From NCBI GenBank assembly GCA_947177685.1, contig CAMWVE010000007.1, forward strand, positions 30,454-94,453: 64,000 nt of DNA. Direction: 5' to 3'. Below are positions 20,875 to 30,371 of this stretch, in pieces. Every line of letters starts with the position of its first letter. The stretch's first letter is position 1. Both the position numbers and the translations under genes were made by a program. The DNA comes from an uncultured Porphyromonadaceae bacterium. Its GTDB lineage: Bacteria > Bacteroidota > Bacteroidia > Bacteroidales > Muribaculaceae. Below the pieces are notes generated by a model. It had not been told where the DNA came from, made no database searches, and saw only the letters and a list, made by a program, of their open reading frames with translations.

Positions 20875-23800
20875 ATGAAGAAGTTATATCTGATCCTTTT
20901 GCTAACCTTATTTCCTGTCATGAACCTGCTCGCTCAAGACTCGCCATTCAAAAAACCGGACTTTGCCTTTCCGAAACAGGTGACCGAAACTTGGCAGAAG
21001 GAACTCGACAAAGGGTTGAAACTGAACGATAATCCGCTGATAATGCGCTCACTGCTCAACCTGTGGGTAGCCTCAACTGAAATATCGCATGACAACCGCG
21101 CGCCATTCCTCAAAAAACTGAGCGACCTGTCGCAGAAAAGCGGCAGGAACCCTGAGTTACACGCTCTGATTGACCTGTTGCAGGCTGAGATTTACTGTGA
21201 CATTTACACGGATGACCGCTGGACCTACGACCGGCGGAAACTGCCGCTCACTCCGCTGCCTGACGACTTCACCGAGTGGTCAGGCGATCAGTTCCGCTAC
21301 AAAATCAGCTCATTGCTGAAATCCGCTCTCAGCAGTCCTGAACCGCTCGTCAAAACTCCGCTCACCAAATACAAGGGTGTCATAACCCCTTCGAAATACC
21401 CCATGTTCTACCCCTCGCTGCTCAGTTTCGTGGCTTATAAAGCACTGTCGATCAACAGCAATGCGGGTGATTCATTTGACAGTGGCAAAGAAATCAGGAA
21501 TCTGACCTATCGCGCCCTGCTGAACTGTCAGCCTGCCAACAGCCCCGAGCTGTTCATGGCTTTCGTGCAGTCTGACGACACCAAGGAGCCGATGATCGAC
21601 ATCTACCGCCGTTACAAAGATAAATGGTACTCCGGACTGGCACTGTTGAAAAGCAGTGAACTTGACAGCCGCAGCCGATATTTCGAGATGAAGGAGTATA
21701 TGAAACTCTATCCGGAATCGCCCCTGAACGATTGCATGAAGTGTGAGATGCAGCAGCTCATGGAAGGTCGTTTACGCTATAACATGCCTGAAAAAGTCGC
21801 CAAAGGGGTGCCGTTCGACCTGTCGGTGGATATTGAAAACATTCCCCGCGCACATCTGATGCTATACACCATCAAGGAAGTTCCCGCACGCTACGGCACA
21901 AATAAAGTGCTTGACAAACAGGTGTGTGACACTCTGATTGTCAACGATATAGATGGACCGTTTAAAAAGCGTGTGAAACTGCAGTTCACCGCTCCTGACT
22001 ATGGGCAATACACCGTGGTGGCTCTCCCCGAAGGGATAGAACCGAATTTCGATGGCGGCTACCTGCGGACCATCACCTGTTCCGACCTGTTTCTGATGGT
22101 GGCTTCGGCTCCGACAGCCGATAACCTGTCGCTCTTCTCCACCTTTGTCGCTGACTTTACCACCGGGTTACCCATGGAAGGTGTGAAAGTGATGGGCGAC
22201 ACAATCAGAAATAAACCGCATCTGCACTACGCAGGCACCACCGACCAAGAGGGACGGGCTGACATTTTTGCCGGCTACAGAGTGCGTGCAGAAAAAGGTG
22301 CCGACAAATGGGCTCAGCCGGTGAGCGTCAGCAGCACACGCTACACCCCCCTGCCCGATGTTATGTCAACCGTGACAACCTCGCTCCCCATCTATCACTT
22401 CGGCGATGAGGTAGAATGGCTCGCCGTGGTCTATAACTTCAATACCCCCACCGGCAACAAAGTACTGCCTGACAAGGAGTTAAGCGTAACGCTATTGAAC
22501 GCCAACGGCACGGAGGTGACTTCGGTAATCGGCAAAACCGACAGTTGGGGCAGAATGACCGGCAAATTCACCCTGCCTGTCTCCGGACTCGCAGGAAATT
22601 TCATGATACGCATCACTTATCCCGATGAAGCGCGCGTCCTCGGCGGCACACGCTTTGTCGTATCGGATTACAAACTGCCCACATTCACTGTAGAGATAAG
22701 GGACATTCGCCGAAATTCACCTGAGCCTGATGCCGTGACCTTGTCCGGTCTGGCTCAGACCTACTCTCACTTCCCCGTGGCTAATGCCAAGGTGATGGTC
22801 AACGTGGAGATTTCCGACAGCTGGCGCTGGTGGTTCTCGTCAAGGAAAAACCTGACAAATATCGAAGCTGTCACCGATGACGCAGGCATTTTCACAGTGA
22901 CGATTCCGGCTGACACTCTCCGCGCCCATGCCGGCGACCGTGCTGTCTACGTCACTGCCAGCGTCACCTCACCCGGTGGCGAAACTCGCGCCGCATCAGC
23001 CACTTTCGTCATGGGCAAGCCATATTACATCTCAGCTGACATTGACAATAACCTTGAGGTCAGCACCCCGGCAAACCTCAACATCGGGTTCATGACACCC
23101 ACCTTCGACAAAGTCAACCTGCCGGCTACGCTGAAACTATACCGCAGTGTTCCCGAAACCAATAATGATGAGATTGCAGCTTTTGATTTTATTGAAATTG
23201 CGGTAGAGGATGATGGACAGTCCTATTCCCGCGAAGGAGAACCTGCATACTCGTTTACCCTCGCTGACTCCTCGAAGCCGGTCGACCTGTCAAAAGTGGA
23301 GTCCGGCATGTATGACTTCGTGATTGCACCCGTCGACACCACTCTCGCCGAGCCGCTGACCGTGCGTGACATATTCGTTTACGACAAAAATCAGTCGGAC
23401 TTCCCCCTCGACGAAATGGCGTGGACTCCGTTCTCCGACGGTCAGACCATCATGTTCCACTCGCAGACCGGCGAAATTCTTGTAGGCACTGACCGCGAAA
23501 ACCTCAACATGCTCTGCATTGTCGCCACCAACGACTCCCTTATTTCCACCCGTTGGATTTCTTTCCGCAAAGGAATGAACCATCTGGCATTAACTCTGCC
23601 CGACGGCGTCACTGAAGCATCGGTCAATCTGAGCGGTGTCAACAATGGCGATGTGGCAGTCATGCGTTATAAAATAGTCACCCCCGGCAACACACGCAGT
23701 CTGGATTTCAAAATTGAAAGTTTCCGCGACAAGGTGACTCCGCTCTCTACCGAAACATGGAAATTCCGTGCCAACATGATTCAAGGCACTGACACCGTCG

Positions 23801-26442
23801 GCACCCCTGCTGCCGTCATGCTTCGCCTTTTCTCTCAGGCTGTCAATGACTTGGCACAGATGCGCGACATTCATTTCTTCAGCCCCCGCGCCACCGTGCT
23901 GACCGGATTTTTCTCCATGCGCAACAACCGCTTCAGCAATTATTACTCAACACCGCCTACCATGAGGAGTCCTATATATCCTTTCGTGAGCTTCCCCTCA
24001 TTTGAGCTATATCGTTATAGCGATACTGATTACGAATGTGAGCGGATCTATGCTGAGGATATGTTGATGGCGAACACAACCGTCAAAATGGCAAGCACCA
24101 ACTTCGACCACGCCGCTCCCGCAGTGGTGCGTTCCTTTAAAGAAGAAGTGATGACCGATGAAGAAGCAGCGGAAGCTGAAACAGGAGGTAGTGGTGCCGA
24201 TACTCAGAAGGAGCAATATCGTCCGAGCGAAGTGCCGCTGGCGCTCTTTGAGCCTATGTTGGTCACCAATCCCGACGGTACTCTGGAGTACAGCGTGACC
24301 TTCCCCGACGCCTCCACCACATGGCTGCTGAACGCTACCGCATATACTGACCGCGTTTATTCGGCAAATGTCAGCGAACGCATCGTGGCTGCCCACCCCT
24401 TGATGGTGCAGACATCGTTGCCGCGCTTCATGCGTTTGGGCGACAAAGCCACTCTCTCTGCCACCATTATGAACAATTCGGGCGAGAACCTCCCGGAGAT
24501 TGCCACACGTTTCGAAGCCATCGACCCTGCAACAGGCAGCGTCATGTCATTCGCCGAAGAACGGATATCGCTTGATAACGGTCAGATGAAAGTTGTCAGC
24601 ATGCAGCTCTATGCCGACCGACTCTCGCCCGGACTGATAATCCGTGCCAAAGCCTCAGGCGGCAAATATGCCGACGGAGAGCAGGCGATGATTGCTGTTC
24701 TGGAAGCCTCGCAGCCGGTCTACGAAACAACACCTTTCTACCTCAACCCCTCGCAAAAATCAACCCACATTGATGTCAACGCCGGCAACGATGCTAAGGT
24801 CACTCTGGAATTCTACCAGAACCCCACATGGAGCGTGGTCACCGCACTGCCCGGATTGCGTCACGAAACATACACCACTCCCATCGATGCCGCCGCAGCC
24901 ATCGGATCGGCAGCAATAGCCGAGAACCTACTGAAACGGAATCCCGGAATTGCCACCGCAATACGTCAGTGGCTCGACTCTGACCGCTCCGACTCCACAT
25001 TGGTATCCATGCTTGAGCGCAACCCCGACTTGAAAATCGCTCTGCTTGAAGCAACCCCGTGGATAACCGACGCCATGAACGACACTCAGCGCATGCAGCG
25101 CCTCGCACTGCTGTTCGACCGCAAGGAAATTGCAGCAGTCTATGCCACAGCCATAGAAAGTCTCGCTCAGTTGCAGCGCTCCAAGGGGTGGGCATGGGTA
25201 AATATTTACAATGATCCCGACGAGTGGGCAACAGCGATAACGCTCGAAATACTGGGCTACATCAAGAGCCTCGGTTATCTCCCTGACGACAAACGCCTTG
25301 ACTCAATGATAAAAAATGCAGTGGAATATTTCGACTCACAGGTAATTGAAAAGTCGAAATTGAGAGGTAAACCCTATGTCAACATGACATATCCGCTGAT
25401 TCGCGCACCGTTCACCAATGTGCGCCAGCCGTCGGCTGCCCGTGCCGTCACTGAAGCCACCATTCAGAACACCATTGCACATTGGAAGGAATACTCCACA
25501 CGCGACAAAGCCTTCGCTGCCATAATTCTGGCACAGCACAACTACCACTCCACCGCACGCCACATCGTCTCATCCATCGCCGAATTCGCCATCGAGACTC
25601 CCTACCGTGGAATCTATTGGGATAAAGCCAACATAGGAACCACGGCGCGCATACTTCAGGCTTACGCGCTCACCGGTCAACCGCGCGAGCAGATCGATGC
25701 CATCCGTCAGTGGCTCATACTCAACAAAGCCGCGAATAACTGGGGGAATTCAATCGATACCTCATGCATAATCTACAACATTCTCGCCACCGGATCGCAA
25801 TGGACATCGCTTTCTCCCGGCTCAACACTGGTGAAAGTCGACGACACCGAGTTCATGCCTGACAAAGTGGACAACATCACCGGTTATTTCCGCGCCGACC
25901 TCTCACAGTCGTTCCATGGCGAGCCGGTCAAGATAGGCATTTTCCGCACCGGCGACACCCCTGCCTACGGTTCGGTCTACACCGTCAGCACCCAACAGAT
26001 GGACTCCATACAGGCTGCCTCATGTCCCGAACTGAGCATATCCAAGCGGTTCCTTGTCAGAGTTGACTCAGCCGATGGCGAAACATGGCGTGAAAGCACC
26101 GAGTTCCATGTCGGTGACGTAGTCAAGGTGTCAATGACCATCAAGGTCACTGAGGAAATGCAGTATGTAACCATTATTGACAATCGTGCCGGCACACTGG
26201 AACCGGTCAATCAGCTCCCGGAAAATCTTATGACCGGACGAAGCCGATTCTACCGTCAGACTGACAACTCTTCTTCGCGCTGCTTCACCAACTACCTCCC
26301 CAAAGGCACCTATATCCTTGAACAGACCTTCACGGTCACCCATCCGGGCGAGTTCACCTCAGGAATAGCCACCATCCAGAGCCAGTATGCTCCGCAATAC
26401 ACAGCCCACTCTGCCGGCTTCATCCTCAAAGTCACCGACTGA
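20875..26442 (+). CDS. Alpha-2-macroglobulin-like exported protein lacking the thioester motif
   Basis: A very large (1855-residue) envelope protein. The signal peptide is MKKLYLILLLTLFPVMNLLA, so I take the ATG at 20875 rather than the GTG 33 bp upstream. Macroglobulin-type beta domains occupy roughly 300-1000, an A2M signature follows ('LFEPMLVTNPDGTLEYSVTFPDASTTWLLNATA'), then a helical terpenoid-cyclase-like region. Where bacterial A2Ms carry CxEQ, this protein reads 'PGLRHETYTTP' (about residues 1322-1332), so it cannot form the thioester. Related thioester-less bacterial proteins exist, so a non-trapping role is possible. Confidence 0.9.
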   Translation: MKKLYLILLLTLFPVMNLLAQDSPFKKPDFAFPKQVTETWQKELDKGLKLNDNPLIMRSLLNLWVASTEISHDNRAPFLKKLSDLSQKSGRNPELHALIDLLQAEIYCDIYTDDRWTYDRRKLPLTPLPDDFTEWSGDQFRYKISSLLKSALSSPEPLVKTPLTKYKGVITPSKYPMFYPSLLSFVAYKALSINSNAGDSFDSGKEIRNLTYRALLNCQPANSPELFMAFVQSDDTKEPMIDIYRRYKDKWYSGLALLKSSELDSRSRYFEMKEYMKLYPESPLNDCMKCEMQQLMEGRLRYNMPEKVAKGVPFDLSVDIENIPRAHLMLYTIKEVPARYGTNKVLDKQVCDTLIVNDIDGPFKKRVKLQFTAPDYGQYTVVALPEGIEPNFDGGYLRTITCSDLFLMVASAPTADNLSLFSTFVADFTTGLPMEGVKVMGDTIRNKPHLHYAGTTDQEGRADIFAGYRVRAEKGADKWAQPVSVSSTRYTPLPDVMSTVTTSLPIYHFGDEVEWLAVVYNFNTPTGNKVLPDKELSVTLLNANGTEVTSVIGKTDSWGRMTGKFTLPVSGLAGNFMIRITYPDEARVLGGTRFVVSDYKLPTFTVEIRDIRRNSPEPDAVTLSGLAQTYSHFPVANAKVMVNVEISDSWRWWFSSRKNLTNIEAVTDDAGIFTVTIPADTLRAHAGDRAVYVTASVTSPGGETRAASATFVMGKPYYISADIDNNLEVSTPANLNIGFMTPTFDKVNLPATLKLYRSVPETNNDEIAAFDFIEIAVEDDGQSYSREGEPAYSFTLADSSKPVDLSKVESGMYDFVIAPVDTTLAEPLTVRDIFVYDKNQSDFPLDEMAWTPFSDGQTIMFHSQTGEILVGTDRENLNMLCIVATNDSLISTRWISFRKGMNHLALTLPDGVTEASVNLSGVNNGDVAVMRYKIVTPGNTRSLDFKIESFRDKVTPLSTETWKFRANMIQGTDTVGTPAAVMLRLFSQAVNDLAQMRDIHFFSPRATVLTGFFSMRNNRFSNYYSTPPTMRSPIYPFVSFPSFELYRYSDTDYECERIYAEDMLMANTTVKMASTNFDHAAPAVVRSFKEEVMTDEEAAEAETGGSGADTQKEQYRPSEVPLALFEPMLVTNPDGTLEYSVTFPDASTTWLLNATAYTDRVYSANVSERIVAAHPLMVQTSLPRFMRLGDKATLSATIMNNSGENLPEIATRFEAIDPATGSVMSFAEERISLDNGQMKVVSMQLYADRLSPGLIIRAKASGGKYADGEQAMIAVLEASQPVYETTPFYLNPSQKSTHIDVNAGNDAKVTLEFYQNPTWSVVTALPGLRHETYTTPIDAAAAIGSAAIAENLLKRNPGIATAIRQWLDSDRSDSTLVSMLERNPDLKIALLEATPWITDAMNDTQRMQRLALLFDRKEIAAVYATAIESLAQLQRSKGWAWVNIYNDPDEWATAITLEILGYIKSLGYLPDDKRLDSMIKNAVEYFDSQVIEKSKLRGKPYVNMTYPLIRAPFTNVRQPSAARAVTEATIQNTIAHWKEYSTRDKAFAAIILAQHNYHSTARHIVSSIAEFAIETPYRGIYWDKANIGTTARILQAYALTGQPREQIDAIRQWLILNKAANNWGNSIDTSCIIYNILATGSQWTSLSPGSTLVKVDDTEFMPDKVDNITGYFRADLSQSFHGEPVKIGIFRTGDTPAYGSVYTVSTQQMDSIQAASCPELSISKRFLVRVDSADGETWRESTEFHVGDVVKVSMTIKVTEEMQYVTIIDNRAGTLEPVNQLPENLMTGRSRFYRQTDNSSSRCFTNYLPKGTYILEQTFTVTHPGEFTSGIATIQSQYAPQYTAHSAGFILKVTD

Positions 26443-26470
26443 CAAATTTTTATCAATTTCACAAACCAGT

Positions 26471-26540
26471 TTACCTCAAAAACATAAAGTAAATTACCTC
26501 AAAAATATAAAATAAAACACCTCAAAAATATAAAATAATT
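26471..26540 (+). repeat. Three 23-bp direct repeats upstream of an AAA ATPase gene
   Basis: Three consecutive copies with an exact 23-bp period; the shared ACCTCAAAAA-like core begins at 26473, 26496 and 26519. Copies differ at a few bases. The third copy runs into the -7 box of the following gene, so the array covers the region upstream of transcription start. It may be an operator; there are no spacers, so it is not CRISPR. Confidence 0.85.
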
Positions 26541-26543
26541 TTG
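26536..26543 (+). promoter_or_regulatory. -7 box for the AAA ATPase at 26579
   Basis: TAATTTTG matches TAnnTTTG and begins inside the last direct repeat. The start codon lies 35 bp downstream. Confidence 0.5.
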
Positions 26544-26578
26544 TCAATTCAGATTAAATACCTAATTTTACACCTATT

Positions 26579-27877
26579 ATGGAAGAATTGAACTATCTGA
26601 AAAGAATTGCCGACAGAACACTTGATTTGAGGTTAGAGACTTTCGGAGCGGTGCAGATTGCCGGTCCAAAATGGTGTGGAAAAACCACCACAGCCGAGCG
26701 ACGCGCTGAAAGTGTAATAAAGCTTCAGGATCCCGACCGGAGAGATGGCTATCTGGCAACTGCTCGTATAAAGCCTTCTCTATTACTCCAAGGTGCCACC
26801 CCACGGTTAATAGATGAATGGCAGGTTGCTCCGGTAATATGGGATGCAGTGCGCCATGCTGTTGATGAGCGCAGAAAAAAGGGGCTGTTCATTCTCACAG
26901 GTTCTACCGTCATTGACGATAACGAAATAATGCACACCGGGACGGGGCGCATATCAAAAATGGCAATGTATCCGATGAGCCTTTTCGAGTCGCTTGAATC
27001 TAACGGAATGGTTTCTTTGCACAGACTTTTCAGTGACAGAAAGTACGACATTGACGGTGTGACATCGGACCTATCCATTGAAAAACTTATTTTCGCCGCT
27101 TGTCGCGGCGGATGGCCGGCATCTCTTGACGTCATTAATAACGAGGCTAAACTTCTGATTGCCAAAGACTATGTCAATGTCATTTGCAATGAAGATATTT
27201 CAAGAGTCGATAAAACTCGGAGAAATCCATCTTTGGCAAGATTGATATTGCGTTCCTATGCCAGAAATATCTGCACTCTTGCAAAGAAATCCTCCATGTA
27301 CAATGATGTCAAGCAAGAAATGGAAGGTCTATCAATGCCAACATTTAACGATTATGTGGATGCGCTGGAAAAGCTCTTTGTTATTGATGACATTGAGGCA
27401 TGGTCTCCTGCAATTCGTTCAAAAACCGTTATACGCACCGGTAAGAAACGCTGTTTTGTTGACCCATCCATTGCTGTGGCTACTTTGGGGGCTTCTCCTG
27501 AAAGTCTGGAAATGGATCTCAACACATTCGGTTTCATTTTTGAATGTCTTTGTTTCCGTGACCTTCGTGTCTATTCTCAAGCATTGGGAGGAAGACTCTC
27601 ATATTATCATGACCGCTACGGGCTTGAGGCTGATGCTGTCCTGCACCTTGATGACGGACGCTTTGCTCTGATTGAATGTAAACTTGGTAGCCGTGACATT
27701 GAGGACGGAGCAAAACATTTGATTGAAATAAAAAGACTTATAGCCGAGAAGAATCAGACTGATAAGAGTTCACGACTTCGTGAACCGGACTTGCTGATTG
27801 TGCTTACAGGTGGAGAAATGGCTTACACCCGTGACGACGGAGTGAAGGTCATTCCTATTGGTTGTCTGCGCGACTGA
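26579..27877 (+). CDS. AAA-family ATP-binding protein with DUF4143-type C-terminus
   Basis: 432 residues. Walker A is GPKWCGKTT at 29-37 and Walker B-like 'RLIDE' at about 76-80. The C-terminal part carries a PD-(D/E)xK-like pattern ('ADAVLHL', 'FALIECKLG'), as in the AAA_14/DUF4143 family, which is present in many copies in Bacteroidetes genomes and has no settled function. Codon use looks AT-richer than the flanking housekeeping genes, and three direct repeats occupy its promoter. It may be a recent arrival; the neighbours on both sides are intact. Confidence 0.88.
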   Translation: MEELNYLKRIADRTLDLRLETFGAVQIAGPKWCGKTTTAERRAESVIKLQDPDRRDGYLATARIKPSLLLQGATPRLIDEWQVAPVIWDAVRHAVDERRKKGLFILTGSTVIDDNEIMHTGTGRISKMAMYPMSLFESLESNGMVSLHRLFSDRKYDIDGVTSDLSIEKLIFAACRGGWPASLDVINNEAKLLIAKDYVNVICNEDISRVDKTRRNPSLARLILRSYARNICTLAKKSSMYNDVKQEMEGLSMPTFNDYVDALEKLFVIDDIEAWSPAIRSKTVIRTGKKRCFVDPSIAVATLGASPESLEMDLNTFGFIFECLCFRDLRVYSQALGGRLSYYHDRYGLEADAVLHLDDGRFALIECKLGSRDIEDGAKHLIEIKRLIAEKNQTDKSSRLREPDLLIVLTGGEMAYTRDDGVKVIPIGCLRD

Positions 27878-27886
27878 GCGCCGTAG

Positions 27887-28222
27887 TCAGAGTAACTCTT
27901 GGAGAATCATGTAGTTATATTTGCGGGTGCGGTCCATGGCTGTGAAAATATCCAGTATGGTCCAGATGCCGCATCCGCCGCAGGTGATCAGCTTCATCAT
28001 ACCCTTGACAAAATCTCCGAGCAGAAAACGGTCAACACCCCAGCCGCCGAGAAGCCATGCTATCACGGTCATGGTCATGGGCGATTTAAATGGAGCGTTC
28101 ATGATATCGTCGAATCGCAGCTCGCTGACGTTTTCAAGCAGCAGCTTTATCTGCGGCAGGTCAGACTGATAGAATTTCTTTCCGTTCTCCTGAAAAAACT
28201 GGTCGATTTGTGCCTGTGTCAT
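27887..28222 (-). CDS. TM2 domain protein
   Basis: A 111-residue protein with an N-terminal soluble part and two membrane helices in the pattern 'AWLLGGWGVDRFLLGDFVKGMMKLITCGGCGIWTILDIFTAM', the TM2 signature (short turn containing a DRF-type motif between helices). The function is unknown; TM2 proteins are often small accessory membrane proteins. It is convergent with the ATPase gene (9 bp apart) and 35 bp downstream of the CorC-like gene on the same strand. Confidence 0.9.
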   Translation of the reverse strand: MTQAQIDQFFQENGKKFYQSDLPQIKLLLENVSELRFDDIMNAPFKSPMTMTVIAWLLGGWGVDRFLLGDFVKGMMKLITCGGCGIWTILDIFTAMDRTRKYNYMILQELL

Positions 28223-28257
28223 AGTGTCGTAATTTTGTGGGGTGATTAATTGCCGGT

Positions 28258-29550
28258 TCAGGCATTGTCATCGTCATTGTCATTCACTGTCAGCCTGATA
28301 AGCTCCAGACGTGTGGCGCTACGTTTCATAATCTGCAGTGAGAAATTGCCGTCGATGATGGTTTCGCCCTGTTGAGGTATGCTGCCTGTGGAGTGCATGA
28401 TGAAACCGGCGAGGGTCTGATAGTCGTCGCTTTCAGGCAAATTCAGGTGATAGAGGTCGTTGATAGCCTCTATTTCCATACGCCCGGAAAACTCGTAGAC
28501 GTTCGGCGCAATCTGATGCTGCACCAGCCCTGAAAGGTCATGCTCATCCTGAATATCGCCGAAGATTTCCTCAACCAAATCCTCCAGTGTCACCATGCCC
28601 GACGTTCCTCCGAACTCATCGACTATGATAGCCATGGAGCGTTTCTCGGCAAGCAGACGGCGCATCATTTTGTTTGCAAGCAATGTTTCCGGGGCGAAAA
28701 TTACCGGCTTCACTGCCTCCTCCCACGAATCGTCGGGGTGGAACATTTCGGACACATGGATGTAGCCGAGAATGTTGTCTATATCCTCGCGATAAACCAG
28801 AATTTTGGAGCGACCGGTCTTTGTGAACAGTTCTATAAGCTGCGCCGTGGTGGTGTCGTCCATGTCTACTGCCACAATCTCATTGCGGGGAGTCATGCAG
28901 TCACGCAGGTGAATGGTGGAGAAATCCAGCGCATTGTGGAAAATCTTCACTTCATTCTCAATCTGTGACTCCTTCCCCTCGGAATCAGCCTTGTTCATGG
29001 TACGCTCAATGAACTCATTGAGATCGCCCAGCGAAAGGTAGCCCAATCCGTTTTCCGTGTCCCTGACCCCGAACAGACGCATCAACAGCCGTGAAATCCA
29101 TGTGGTCAGCAGCGAGATGGGGTAAAGAATCAGATAAATCAGGTAAATGGGTATGGAGAACAGTTTGAGCGATGCATTGGGGTTTATGCGGAATATCGAT
29201 TTCGGGAGGAACTCGCCTGTGAGCAGGATGACAGCGGTGGATATAATGGTGGAAACAATCAGTATCACCGCCTCGTTCTGCGATATGTTTGCGCTGATCA
29301 GCGGGTCGAGCAGACGCGACGTGCCCATGCCGTAGATTACCAGAGCTATGTTGTTACCCACCAGTATGGTGGAGATGAAAAATGACGGACGGGTGTAAAA
29401 CAGGTTCAGAATTTTTGACACTATGCCGCCGCGCTGAATGTCAAGCTCCACACGCACGCGGTCCGAGGTGACGAAGGCTATCTCCACCCCTGAGAAAATG
29501 GCAGAGAAAGTGAGCGTCACTATTATTAATATGTACCACGACTGATCCAT
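28258..29550 (-). CDS. CNNM/CorC (HlyC)-family transporter with CBS domains
   Basis: 430 residues: an N-terminal DUF21 membrane domain (about 1-150, three or four helices), a CBS pair (about 205-330, 'LRDCMTPRNEIVAVDMDD' and 'VDEFGGTSGMVTLEDLVEEIFGDI'), and a C-terminal CorC_HlyC domain. The family is tied to magnesium/cobalt efflux; many members are annotated 'hemolysin', which is misleading. Its start touches the lptC stop codon (shared base 29550), so it is translated with the lptC-coaX operon. Confidence 0.9.
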   Translation of the reverse strand: MDQSWYILIIVTLTFSAIFSGVEIAFVTSDRVRVELDIQRGGIVSKILNLFYTRPSFFISTILVGNNIALVIYGMGTSRLLDPLISANISQNEAVILIVSTIISTAVILLTGEFLPKSIFRINPNASLKLFSIPIYLIYLILYPISLLTTWISRLLMRLFGVRDTENGLGYLSLGDLNEFIERTMNKADSEGKESQIENEVKIFHNALDFSTIHLRDCMTPRNEIVAVDMDDTTTAQLIELFTKTGRSKILVYREDIDNILGYIHVSEMFHPDDSWEEAVKPVIFAPETLLANKMMRRLLAEKRSMAIIVDEFGGTSGMVTLEDLVEEIFGDIQDEHDLSGLVQHQIAPNVYEFSGRMEIEAINDLYHLNLPESDDYQTLAGFIMHSTGSIPQQGETIIDGNFSLQIMKRSATRLELIRLTVNDNDDDNA

Positions 29551-30371
29551 CAGTTGACTTCCTTAAAGTTATGTATCTCCTGCTGTTGCGCGGAGCTGTT
29601 CTTATCCTTTACAGTAGCTGTTTTCTGCCTTTCCACCGGGGCTACCTTCTGTTTCTCTTCCGGCGACACCCTCTGCCTTTCTTCCGGCGCGACTTTCTGT
29701 TTTTCTTCCGGAGCTACCTTCTGTTTTTCCACAGGCGACACCTTCTGTCTTTCTTCCGGGGCTACCACAGGGTTCTCATTGTCCTGCTCCCGTTTGTCCG
29801 GCACCGGGAAGATGCCTGACGGCTGGAGAATGTCATATTCCGTCATCTGCTCGTTCGATTTGAATCCGTAGCCCTCGATGATGCGGTTCGAACGCTCGAT
29901 GTGGATAAATGAGTCAGAGTAGACCTTGTGCTGCTCCTGATCCCAGAAAAGCTGCTGGGTGAGGAATTTGTCACCCAGAGTGTTCTTGATGTTCACGTTT
30001 CCGTCAAGCTCCCATATTTTGTTTTGGCTCCAGTAAACAGCTGAATCACAAATGACTGTGGCTTCAACCGTCATGCTGTCAGTATATTTTTCGATATAGA
30101 TGCCATCAGCGAAGCGCCAGAACGGTTTTTCCGCCTCCTCGAACATCTCCCATAGCTTGGCAGTAATCTTGTAGCGGGTGTAGCCTGAGTCTGACACCAG
30201 TGTCTCCACATCGCGAGTGACCATGGTGGGAGTGGCGGCAGGGTCGGTCACCGCCGGTTCCGCCGGCTGTTTCTTCTCTGAGCAGGAAGTAACCACGGTC
30301 ATCGCCATCACTGCCGAAGCGACAACCGCAGGCATCAGGCGCATCATGGATGTCGGCTTCCGCTGACCCAT
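29550..30371 (-). CDS. lptC: LptC-like lipopolysaccharide export protein with octapeptide-repeat tail
   Basis: An envelope protein predicted to bridge LPS from the inner-membrane Lpt transporter to LptA. The 273-residue protein has a lipoprotein-like signal (C30 in 'VVTSCSEKK') and an OstA-like beta-jellyroll region (about 50-190, 'YKITAKLWEMFEE', 'ELDGNVNIKN', 'LFWDQEQHKVYSD'). Residues 204-251 are six near-perfect 8-residue repeats of the APEEKQKV type, absent from typical LptC. It overlaps the outer-membrane protein gene and the CorC gene by one base each. Confidence 0.85.
   Translation of the reverse strand: MGQRKPTSMMRLMPAVVASAVMAMTVVTSCSEKKQPAEPAVTDPAATPTMVTRDVETLVSDSGYTRYKITAKLWEMFEEAEKPFWRFADGIYIEKYTDSMTVEATVICDSAVYWSQNKIWELDGNVNIKNTLGDKFLTQQLFWDQEQHKVYSDSFIHIERSNRIIEGYGFKSNEQMTEYDILQPSGIFPVPDKREQDNENPVVAPEERQKVSPVEKQKVAPEEKQKVAPEERQRVSPEEKQKVAPVERQKTATVKDKNSSAQQQEIHNFKEVN
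29619..29762 (-). repeat. Six-copy 24-bp tandem repeat inside lptC
   Basis: Encodes residues 204-251 of the LptC-like protein as six octapeptides (APEERQKV, SPVEKQKV, APEEKQKV, APEERQRV, SPEEKQKV, APVERQKT). The period of 24 bp keeps the frame for any copy-number change, so strain length variation is likely. Confidence 0.9.

Noticed and set aside
26471..26540. Short CRISPR-like repeat array
   Set aside because: Repeats are directly adjacent with no spacers, and no cas genes are present.
26579..27877. Insertion with flanking duplication for the first AAA ATPase, by analogy with the one at xerD
   Set aside because: I compared both flanks (near 26430-26460 and 27865-27900) and found only a 7-base coincidence at stop codons.
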